Source: CAZBEA01 sp964490835
Lineage (GTDB): Bacteria > Patescibacteriota > Microgenomatia > Levybacterales > GWA1-39-11
Assembly: GCA_964490835.1 (NCBI GenBank)
Contig: CAZBEA010000050.1
Location: forward strand, 1 to 8,076
Direction: 5' to 3'
DNA length: 8,076 nucleotides
A model generated the notes under the pieces. It searched no databases and was not told the origin of the DNA. It saw nothing but the letters and a program-made list of their open reading frames with translations. Of the stretch, positions 1 to 5,535 are shown piece after piece (within the stretch, counting starts at the first letter, position 1; each line of letters opens with the position of its first letter). Made by a program: the position numbers and the translations under genes.

Positions 1-1
1 G

Positions 2-541
2 ACCGAAAAAGAGGCTCAGGAGAAAGGAAATGCCAAGCAGGCGGCTGCTCGCGAGGCATTAGTCAAATTAGGATTTGAAGATAAAGATATAAAAACCGAC
101 GGATATTACATCAATCCAAATTATGAAATTCTTCCCTCGGGTGGGTCACGGGAAGAAGGATTTCAAATCAATATTACAACGACGATTAAATCAAAAGATT
201 TGGAGAAGATTAATACGGCACTCGATGAGTTGGTCGCAATTGGCGTTCAAGTCGGTGGGGTCACCTCTGATGTAGACACGAGCAACAGCGAAGAATTGAA
301 ATCACAAGCTCGTGTCAAAGCTGTCGAAAATGCTCGATCGAAAGCCGAAGAATTGGCGAAGGCGGGAGGATTTAAGGTAGGAAAAATATTCTCAATTTAT
401 GAATCTGTTCCATATAATCCCGGTCCATACCCGGTTTATGCGGAAAAAAGCGCAATGGGAGGAACTATGGACGCAACGCAAATTGATCCGGGTACCGACA
501 AACTCAGCGTTCAGGTATCGATCACCTATTACATTAAATAA
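2..541 (+). CDS. SIMPL-domain (DUF541) protein, 5' end missing
   Basis: The reading frame is open from base 2 to the TAA at 539-541, giving 179 residues. The true start lies before the window. The visible protein has the usual SIMPL order: a helix of the type EAQEKGNAKQ followed by LVKLGFEDKDIKTDGYYINP, then a strand rich in Ile/Thr (INITTTIKSKDL), then a long charged helix (KAVENARSKAEELAKAGG), and a final strand ending LSVQVSITYYIK. These match the family pattern in which an early 'K..GI...DI.T..Y...P.Y' block is followed by 'A...A..KA..LA...G...G'. Bacterial SIMPL proteins usually carry an N-terminal signal peptide or membrane anchor and act in the envelope or periplasm, but their biochemical role is poorly defined. 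The missing N-terminus would be where such an anchor sits, so location cannot be seen here. The next gene starts 9 bases downstream, which suggests co-transcription. The family call is fairly sure; the function is not. Confidence 0.85.
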   Translation, partial: TEKEAQEKGNAKQAAAREALVKLGFEDKDIKTDGYYINPNYEILPSGGSREEGFQINITTTIKSKDLEKINTALDELVAIGVQVGGVTSDVDTSNSEELKSQARVKAVENARSKAEELAKAGGFKVGKIFSIYESVPYNPGPYPVYAEKSAMGGTMDATQIDPGTDKLSVQVSITYYIK

Positions 542-550
542 TACCTAAAT

Positions 551-1441
551 ATGCCCAAAAAAGAAGAAAAGAAAAAGGAAGAAGAAAAGGAAGTAGAACA
601 AACTCCAGAATCGTCGGAAGCAACAAAAGAAGAATCCGAAACAAAAGATACACCCAACGACTCTACCGATGAAACAAAATCTATCTCGGAATTAGTTGAG
701 GAAAACGCACCCACCAAACCGGAAACACTCTCAGAGAAATCTGACGCTATTTCGATGGATCCGATAGCTGCAACTGCCGCATCACCAACGGAACCACAAA
801 CACAAGACACAGAAACCACAACCGGCAACACGACAGGACCCGAAACCCTTCCTATTGATCAAATTTCAGAACCCAAAGCGGTTCAAGAAACCTACCCCCT
901 GGCTGATGAGATTGAAAAAGACGGTATAAAAAAGAAATCATTTTTTTCATCATTTCTTATTTTTAGGAATAAGAAAGGAAAAATTGTACTTCTTATCCTT
1001 GCTGTTCTTCTCGTAATTGGCCTGGCTGTCGGAACAATCATGAATGCGAACAACGAAAAATTATCGTTTATGAAACGCGATAACAAAACACGAGAAACAG
1101 TCGTTCTTTCTCCGACACAATCACCGAGCCCAACCCCAACTCCAGTCGCGGTAAATAAGGAAAGTCTAACAATTGAAGTTCAGAACGGAACGGGGGAGAG
1201 TGGCGTTGCGGGCAAAATGAAAAATTTCTTAGTTGAAAAAGGGTACGAAGGAACAATTGATACGGGAAACGCAGACAATTATGACTATACCGAAACGGTT
1301 GTGAAAGTGAAATCGACCAAAACATCAATTGAAGAGGAGATAAGACGCGACCTCGCAGAAAGCTATACTCTTTCGGATGAAAAGGAAGTTCTTGATGATT
1401 CCTCAGAATACGATGTCGTGATCATAGTCGGCGCAGAGTAA
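551..1441 (+). CDS. Membrane-anchored LytR_C-domain protein
   Basis: This 296-residue protein has four visible parts. Residues 1-130 are a low-complexity, Lys/Glu/Thr/Pro-rich and probably disordered segment. A single hydrophobic helix lies at about 144-163 (KIVLLILAVLLVIGLAVG), preceded by the basic stretch FRNKKGK, so the N-terminus should be cytoplasmic. Residues 187-200 form a Ser/Pro/Thr linker (SPTQSPSPTPTP). Residues about 206-295 form a LytR_C-type domain beginning IEVQNGTGESGVAGKMKNFL, with the family 'V.V.NGTG..G.A......L...G' signature, and ending in the strand YDVVIIVGAE. In many bacteria LytR_C follows an LCP (LytR-CpsA-Psr) ligase domain, but none is present here, so no catalytic role should be assumed. 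The domain is expected on the outer face of the membrane. There is no Shine-Dalgarno sequence before the ATG. It follows the SIMPL gene by 9 bases, which suggests a shared transcript. Domain call good, role unknown. Confidence 0.82.
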   Translation: MPKKEEKKKEEEKEVEQTPESSEATKEESETKDTPNDSTDETKSISELVEENAPTKPETLSEKSDAISMDPIAATAASPTEPQTQDTETTTGNTTGPETLPIDQISEPKAVQETYPLADEIEKDGIKKKSFFSSFLIFRNKKGKIVLLILAVLLVIGLAVGTIMNANNEKLSFMKRDNKTRETVVLSPTQSPSPTPTPVAVNKESLTIEVQNGTGESGVAGKMKNFLVEKGYEGTIDTGNADNYDYTETVVKVKSTKTSIEEEIRRDLAESYTLSDEKEVLDDSSEYDVVIIVGAE

Positions 1442-1450
1442 GCATCCTCC

Positions 1451-1480
1451 TTGCATTCAACATCTTCAACTTCGTATGAT
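1451..1480 (+). promoter_or_regulatory. Possible sigma70-type promoter for the histidine kinase
   Basis: TTGCAT (1451-1456) is followed after 18 bases by TATGAT (1475-1480), which differs from TATAAT at one base. The -35 half is weak. Counting from the -10 box, transcription would begin near 1487. This lies inside the first possible kinase codons and 7 bases before a second in-frame ATG at 1494. The same arrangement is seen at the first receiver gene. It is a call by eye, supported mainly by that repeated geometry. Confidence 0.4.
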
Positions 1481-3239
1481 AATTACACTGCCTATGAAAG
1501 CGCTTTTTCTTTCTATTATTTCTTCTGGATTCGAGGGCGCCGGATCCACGCAGTTCATACGTAAAATTAGGTTTCTTAACGCATCATGTCTTGTTCTCAT
1601 TTTCTTTTCGTTAATCCTCATAGCACAAAGCGTTACTTCCCAACAGGGATATATCGCGCTTCTTCAGGGGCTTGTTGTTATTGTTTTGCTCATAATAATC
1701 CTTTTTCTGAGAATGACAAAAAGCCTCGAAGCAGCTTCTTCGCTTTTTCTCCTGCTACTCGTCAATGTGAGTCAATTTTTACTCATAACAAATGCGCTCA
1801 CGGGGTTTGAGATAATTTGGATCTTTTCGTTTCCAGTTATCGCATTTCTTCTGAAGGACGAAAAACGGGCACTTTGGTGGTGTTTTGCAGAATTTGCCGG
1901 ACTTTTTGCCGTCTGCATCCTTGTCTCTGCCTCATTTACAAACGTGGGATACACACTGCCCGAGCTATTTATTATATCGGTCGGATTTTTATTTTTTTCA
2001 TTCCTTATGAAATATCTTGTTGGGACAAGCAGGGTGGAAGAACAAGTTCTCATGCAAAAAAGCAATGAGCTTTACAAATCCAACATGCAACTAGCAAAAG
2101 AGGTAAGGGAGCGAAAAGACGCCGAACTCACTCTCAAACAAGAAAATGTACGAGACGAAGCAATATTCTCGAGTATTGGGGAGGGAATGGTTGTCGTCGA
2201 CCAGGATTTAATAATCGTTATGATAAATCGAGCAGCAAGAGAGTTTCTTGGTTTTGGCGAAGAGGATATACGTGGAAAAATGTTGAATGATAAAATTCAT
2301 TTTTGGAATGAGGAAAAAAAGAAAATTCCTCCAGGGCAAGATATTATATCCTCAGCTTTCACCTCCAAACATATATCGACATCAAGTGATTTCCTCATCG
2401 GAGACTCACCAGAACATGCTATTCCGGTAGCTCTGGTTGTTTCACCAATTCTGCTATACGAAAAGGTTGTCGGGGGCGTTATGACTTTTCGAGATATTTC
2501 ACTAGAAAAAGAGGTCGATCGAATGAAAACGGAATTCATCTCTCTTGCGTCACACCAGCTCAGAACTCCACTGACTGCAATGAAGTGGTTTTTGGAAATG
2601 TTGATTTCGGGCGACCTTGGAGAACTCACTCAAGAACAAAAAAAATATATTCAAAATATTTCGGACTCAAATGAAAAAGAAATAGCACTTGTTAACTCGC
2701 TCCTGAATATATCGAGGATCGAGTCGGGAAGAATTGTAATCGAGCCTGTTCCAACACAACTCAATAAGATCGTTCAAGAAGTATCGGATTCACAACACGT
2801 AATCTCAGATGGTAAAAAACAAAAAATAAGCCTGGTTCTTGATGAATCGCTCCCGGAAATCCCTCTTGATCCAAGAATGATGCGTGAGGTGGTGATGAAT
2901 GTACTGACCAATGCAATCAAATATACCCCAGACGAAGGCTCAATAGTCATATCCACAGAACATAACGAGACAGACATAATTCTAAAAATTAAAGATACCG
3001 GTTATGGAATCCCTGAAAACGAACAAAAAAGACTCTTCCAGCGCTTTTTCCGAGCTTCAAACATTACAAAAAAGGTTACAGACGGTACAGGACTTGGCCT
3101 CTACTTGGTGAAAAAGATTATCGAGGCATCAAGCGGCACAATAACACTTCGGAGCAAAGAAAATGAAGGAACGGAATTTGAAATTAGGCTCCCCAAGAGC
3201 GGAATGAAAGAGAAAAAAGGTGAGGCAAGATTGACTTGA
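1476..3239 (+). CDS. Membrane PAS sensor histidine kinase (HisKA/HATPase_c)
   Basis: This 587-residue protein senses a signal at or in the membrane and autophosphorylates a histidine that then feeds response regulators. About six hydrophobic helices lie between residues 34 and 182 with only short loops, so there is no large extracellular sensor domain. A charged likely coiled coil follows (about 185-225), then a PAS domain (about 226-342, with SSIGEGMVVVDQDLIIVMIN). The HisKA segment has FISLASHQLRTPLTAMK with phospho-acceptor His360. The ATPase domain is complete: N box with Asn475 and Asn479, G1 DTGYGIP (507-513), F box FQRFF (521-525) and G2 GTGLGL (537-542). The residue after the histidine is Gln361 instead of the usual acidic residue; Thr364 is kept. 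The longest start is given. A putative -10 box covers this ATG, so the ATG at 1494 (six residues shorter) may be the real start. The three receivers downstream are its likely partners; the signal is unknown. Confidence 0.9.
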   Translation: MIITLPMKALFLSIISSGFEGAGSTQFIRKIRFLNASCLVLIFFSLILIAQSVTSQQGYIALLQGLVVIVLLIIILFLRMTKSLEAASSLFLLLLVNVSQFLLITNALTGFEIIWIFSFPVIAFLLKDEKRALWWCFAEFAGLFAVCILVSASFTNVGYTLPELFIISVGFLFFSFLMKYLVGTSRVEEQVLMQKSNELYKSNMQLAKEVRERKDAELTLKQENVRDEAIFSSIGEGMVVVDQDLIIVMINRAAREFLGFGEEDIRGKMLNDKIHFWNEEKKKIPPGQDIISSAFTSKHISTSSDFLIGDSPEHAIPVALVVSPILLYEKVVGGVMTFRDISLEKEVDRMKTEFISLASHQLRTPLTAMKWFLEMLISGDLGELTQEQKKYIQNISDSNEKEIALVNSLLNISRIESGRIVIEPVPTQLNKIVQEVSDSQHVISDGKKQKISLVLDESLPEIPLDPRMMREVVMNVLTNAIKYTPDEGSIVISTEHNETDIILKIKDTGYGIPENEQKRLFQRFFRASNITKKVTDGTGLGLYLVKKIIEASSGTITLRSKENEGTEFEIRLPKSGMKEKKGEARLT

Positions 3240-3264
3240 CGAAGATATAAAAGACTCGTACAAT
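3236..3264 (+). promoter_or_regulatory. Strong sigma70-type promoter before the receiver genes
   Basis: TTGACG (3236-3241) and TACAAT (3259-3264) are separated by exactly 17 bases. Each hexamer matches the consensus at five of six positions. The -35 box overlaps the stop codon of the kinase. The -10 box covers the ATG at 3263, and transcription would start near 3271, seven bases before the ATG at 3278. This would let the receivers be made independently of, and at a higher level than, the kinase, with a very short leader. It is the best-looking promoter in the window. Confidence 0.65.
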
Positions 3265-3277
3265 GGACTCAAACAGT

Positions 3278-3649
3278 ATGAAAAAAGTGCTAGTTATAGA
3301 AGATGACCAAAACCTACTTCCTGTATTTAAGAAGCAGCTTGACCAACATTACAATGTCAAGATAGCCACGAACGGCGATGAGGGATTGGATTTGGGAAAT
3401 TCCTTTGAACCGGACTTTATTATCTTGGATCTGGTACTTCCGGGATCAAAAAGCGGCATGCATGTTCTGATGGAATTGAAAAAGCTTGAGGCTACCCGAA
3501 AAATTCCTGTTATGGTACTTACCAATCTCGAAGGCCAAACTCAACTGGCCTTGGAAAATGGGGCGATAAAATGCCTCATCAAAACCGATACTACATTCAA
3601 ATCAATTGTTGATACAATCAGGGAGTTTGTGGATAATAAAAAGGAATGA
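3278..3649 (+). CDS. Single-domain response regulator 1 (CheY-like receiver)
   Basis: A stand-alone receiver of 123 residues with no output domain. The acidic pocket is E8-D9-D10 (MKKVLVIEDD), the phospho-acceptor is Asp51 in FIILDLVLP, the switch Thr is T82 in VLTNL, and the conserved Lys is K102. The start at 3278 is preferred over the ATG at 3263, which would add MDSNS, for two reasons: it aligns residue for residue with the next receiver (D51, T82 and K102 in both), and the 3263 ATG lies within the probable -10 box. Oddities are a one-residue insertion after the phospho-Asp loop (GSKSG, Gly at D+9 instead of D+8), Cys99 where an aromatic switch residue normally stands, and K-T in place of the usual K-P. 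It is probably phosphorylated by the kinase immediately upstream and would act by protein contact or in a relay. It overlaps the next gene by 4 bases. Confidence 0.88.
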   Translation: MKKVLVIEDDQNLLPVFKKQLDQHYNVKIATNGDEGLDLGNSFEPDFIILDLVLPGSKSGMHVLMELKKLEATRKIPVMVLTNLEGQTQLALENGAIKCLIKTDTTFKSIVDTIREFVDNKKE

Positions 3650-4020
3650 GAAAACTACTAATTATTGAGGACGATTTGACTCTGGCCGATATTTATCGAC
3701 AAAAATTCTCTGGAATCTATGAGACCGAAGTGGTAGTTGACGGTGTTCTGGGTCTCACAAAGGCTATGGATTGGAGGCCTGATCTTGTAATTTTGGATAT
3801 TATGATTTTGGGAGATATGGACGGAATGAAAGTATTATCTGAATTAAAAAGTAATCCGATAACCCAGGATGTGCCCGTAATCGTTATTACCAATCTTGAA
3901 GATAGGGGAGAGGAAGCAAGATCTCTAGGAGCAAATGAATACCTTGTTAAAACGAATACCAAACTCGATCAAATAGCTCAAAAAGTAGGCGAATATTTGG
4001 GTTTTAACCCTACAGAATAA
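3646..4020 (+). CDS. Single-domain response regulator 2 (CheY-like receiver)
   Basis: A receiver of 124 residues with no DNA-binding or enzyme domain. Acidic pocket E8-D9-D10 (MRKLLIIEDD), phospho-acceptor Asp51 (LVILDIMIL), switch Thr82 (VITNL), aromatic switch Tyr99 and Lys102 are all present. The Pro that usually follows the phospho-Asp at +4 is Leu55 here. The loop GDMDG carries the same one-residue insertion as receiver 1, so these two are probably the closest pair of the three. The conserved Lys is followed by T-N-T in place of Pro. The start is fixed by the ATGA overlap with receiver 1 (ATG at 3646, TGA at 3647-3649). AAGGA sits directly against the ATG, too close to be a normal Shine-Dalgarno site, so translation is probably coupled to receiver 1. 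It lies in the same transcript as receivers 1 and 3. Confidence 0.9.
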   Translation: MRKLLIIEDDLTLADIYRQKFSGIYETEVVVDGVLGLTKAMDWRPDLVILDIMILGDMDGMKVLSELKSNPITQDVPVIVITNLEDRGEEARSLGANEYLVKTNTKLDQIAQKVGEYLGFNPTE

Positions 4021-4027
4021 TCCGTTT

Positions 4028-4408
4028 ATGCCGCATGTACTCATCGTAGAAGACGACCAATTTCTTTCGTCTGCGTATAAATTAAAATTTGAAAAAGAAA
4101 ACTTACAGACTACACTCGCCTCTGATGGACAGGAAGCTCTTGAAAAATTACAACAATTCACACCCGACCTTATTCTTCTTGATCTAGTAATGCCTATAAA
4201 AGACGGTTTTGCTCTCCTTTCAGATCTAAAAGATTCCGAAAAGTTTCGCAACATCCCGGTCATCATTGCCTCCAACTTAGGACAAGAGCAGGAAGTTCAA
4301 AGAGGGCTGTCTATGGGGGCAAACGATTATATTGTAAAATCAAATACGAGTCTTGAGGATATAATTTCGAAAGTGCGAAAGATTCTGGCTAAAGAAGAGA
4401 CTATTTAA
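4028..4408 (+). CDS. Single-domain response regulator 3 (CheY-like receiver)
   Basis: A receiver of 126 residues with no output domain. It has the acidic pocket E8-D9-D10 (MPHVLIVEDD), phospho-acceptor Asp52 (LILLDLVMP), switch Ser82 (IIASNL), Tyr101 and Lys104 (GANDYIVKSNTS). Unlike its two neighbours, its phospho-Asp loop has canonical length (DLVMPIKDG, Gly at D+8). It shares their lack of a proline after the Lys and their following Asn-Thr. Of the three it looks the most conventional. The start is 7 bases after the stop of receiver 2, without a Shine-Dalgarno site. Its last codons overlap the end of the dihydroorotase gene on the other strand by 8 bases. It is probably a further phosphate acceptor for the upstream kinase; the downstream target is unknown. 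Confidence 0.9.
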   Translation: MPHVLIVEDDQFLSSAYKLKFEKENLQTTLASDGQEALEKLQQFTPDLILLDLVMPIKDGFALLSDLKDSEKFRNIPVIIASNLGQEQEVQRGLSMGANDYIVKSNTSLEDIISKVRKILAKEETI

Positions 4409-5486
4409 CCGAGGTAATAACCCTCCCATGCGGAGCTCCAACCACTTCTCCATTTTCATACACAGTCTCACCACGAATGACGGTTTTTGTAACAGTAGCG
4501 TTGACAAACATTCCGTCAAACGGTGTCCAGCCCGCTCTTGTTTGAAGCGATTTAGCGTCTATCTGATGCCATGCATCAATATCGACAACAGAATATGTGT
4601 CGTCAAAAACTTGAACTCCGAATCTCTCTCTTGGTCCTGTATGGGTAAGTCGTATTATGTCTTCGATTGAAAGTTTGTCTTTATAAACGGCGTACATGAG
4701 CATAGGCAGTGTGGTTTCGAGTCCCGGTATCCCATTTGGAATTTTTTCTGGATCGGCAGTTTTTTCTTCAATAGTATGCGGGGCATGGTCGGATGCTATC
4801 ATATCGATTACTTTGATATTATCCCAGAGAGCGATTCTGTCTTCTTCACGAGCAAGCGGCGGGCGCATCATTCCGAATGGATTCGGCTTCATAAATCGAT
4901 CAACCGCATCACGTTCGATCAGAAAAAGATGATGCGCACTGACCTCACACGTAATATTCATACCTGAATTTTTCGCCTCTTTAATTGCTTCAATTTCGCT
5001 TTTCTGCGAAACATGTGCAATGTGAAGCGGTTTTTTGAATCTCCTCGCCAACGTTATCGCAGTATGCGCTGTCTCACCTTCTGAGTGAACAATAATTGGT
5101 TTGGGGGATTTCCAGGCCTTAAATACTGTCTCGAGGTCTTTTTTCTTGTCTACATATAAACTCCCGGTTGTGTCATTCATATACAGCTTTAATCCATGCA
5201 CAAGCGGAATTATCTCAGGGAAGTAGCGGGTAGTCTCGGGTCGTCCGAGAAAGTGAAATCCTACATCGGCATAAATTTTCCCTTCTGCAAGACGACGTTT
5301 TTCCTCGAGCAAACCAATTGTAGCGGTTCCTAGCGGAGGATTATTTGGCATATCAAGCACTGTAGTATACCCACCGGCAACCGCAGCTCTTGTGCCAGAC
5401 TCAAAATCCTCTTTTTGAGTTGCGCCTGGTTCACGTAAATGAACATGCACATCAATCGGTTGAGGAAGGATAATTTCGCGCGCCAT
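4401..5486 (-). CDS. pyrC: Dihydroorotase, short CAD-like type
   Basis: Catalyses the reversible cyclisation of N-carbamoyl-L-aspartate to dihydroorotate, the third step of pyrimidine synthesis, in the cytoplasm. The 361-residue protein has every expected site: metal-binding HxH at His14/His16 (DVHVHLREPG), MPNNPP at 46-51 for substrate, Lys100 in GLKLYMND (the position of the carboxylated lysine), His134 (IIVHSEGE), His158 (HIAHVS), the catalytic Asp233 (IASDHAPH) and the loop NGIPGLETTLP (251-261). The C-terminal WTPFDG followed by a TV-type strand and RGE is typical of the amidohydrolase end. It starts almost at the HxH strand, without the longer N-terminal sandwich part of common 420-430-residue bacterial forms. 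It resembles the dihydroorotase domain of animal CAD as I remember it. An in-frame stop at 5501-5499 excludes an earlier start. No other pyrimidine gene is visible here. Function is quite sure; the subfamily is inferred. Confidence 0.93.
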   Translation of the reverse strand: MAREIILPQPIDVHVHLREPGATQKEDFESGTRAAVAGGYTTVLDMPNNPPLGTATIGLLEEKRRLAEGKIYADVGFHFLGRPETTRYFPEIIPLVHGLKLYMNDTTGSLYVDKKKDLETVFKAWKSPKPIIVHSEGETAHTAITLARRFKKPLHIAHVSQKSEIEAIKEAKNSGMNITCEVSAHHLFLIERDAVDRFMKPNPFGMMRPPLAREEDRIALWDNIKVIDMIASDHAPHTIEEKTADPEKIPNGIPGLETTLPMLMYAVYKDKLSIEDIIRLTHTGPRERFGVQVFDDTYSVVDIDAWHQIDAKSLQTRAGWTPFDGMFVNATVTKTVIRGETVYENGEVVGAPHGRVITSVK

Positions 5487-5497
5487 AAGATCAATAG

Positions 5498-5526
5498 TTT
5501 ATAACCTGAGAACAAACACATTTCAA
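5498..5526 (-). promoter_or_regulatory. Sigma70-type promoter for dihydroorotase, short leader
   Basis: Read on the minus strand, TTGAAA (5526-5521) and TATAAA (5503-5498) are separated by 17 bases in the 49-base gap behind the glycosyltransferase gene. Transcription would begin near 5491, leaving about 5 bases before the ATG at 5486. The region between has no Shine-Dalgarno sequence. The site implies that dihydroorotase is transcribed on its own and not only by read-through. Confidence 0.6.
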
Positions 5527-5535
5527 TAGGTCAGT

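Noticed and set aside
537..542. AATAAT before the LytR_C start, with similar AATAAT at 4016-4021 before receiver 3 and 8075-8070 before the recombinase, all at leaderless-like distance.
   Set aside because: They lack the first T of the -10 box and have no -35 partner. Two fall on stop-codon sequence inside a likely operon and the third is at the window edge, so they may be chance.
529..831. A 100-codon open frame on the minus strand, opposite the start of the LytR_C gene.
   Set aside because: Its Ser/Val/Phe-rich translation is what results from reading the Lys/Glu/Thr-rich coding strand backwards; no domain, and the opposite strand has a clear gene.
3237..3649. Possible TGA recoding (TGA=Gly as in some CPR lineages).
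   Set aside because: TGA ends the kinase and receiver 1 exactly where their domains finish, and the ATGA overlap at 3646-3649 requires TGA as a stop.
3717..4275. Two minus-strand open frames opposite receivers 2 and 3.
   Set aside because: They lie opposite well-defined receiver genes with all catalytic residues and show no domain of their own.
4411..4427. A GAGG...CCTC inverted repeat near the convergent junction as a possible terminator.
   Set aside because: The stem is only about four pairs, lies inside coding sequence and has no U-run.
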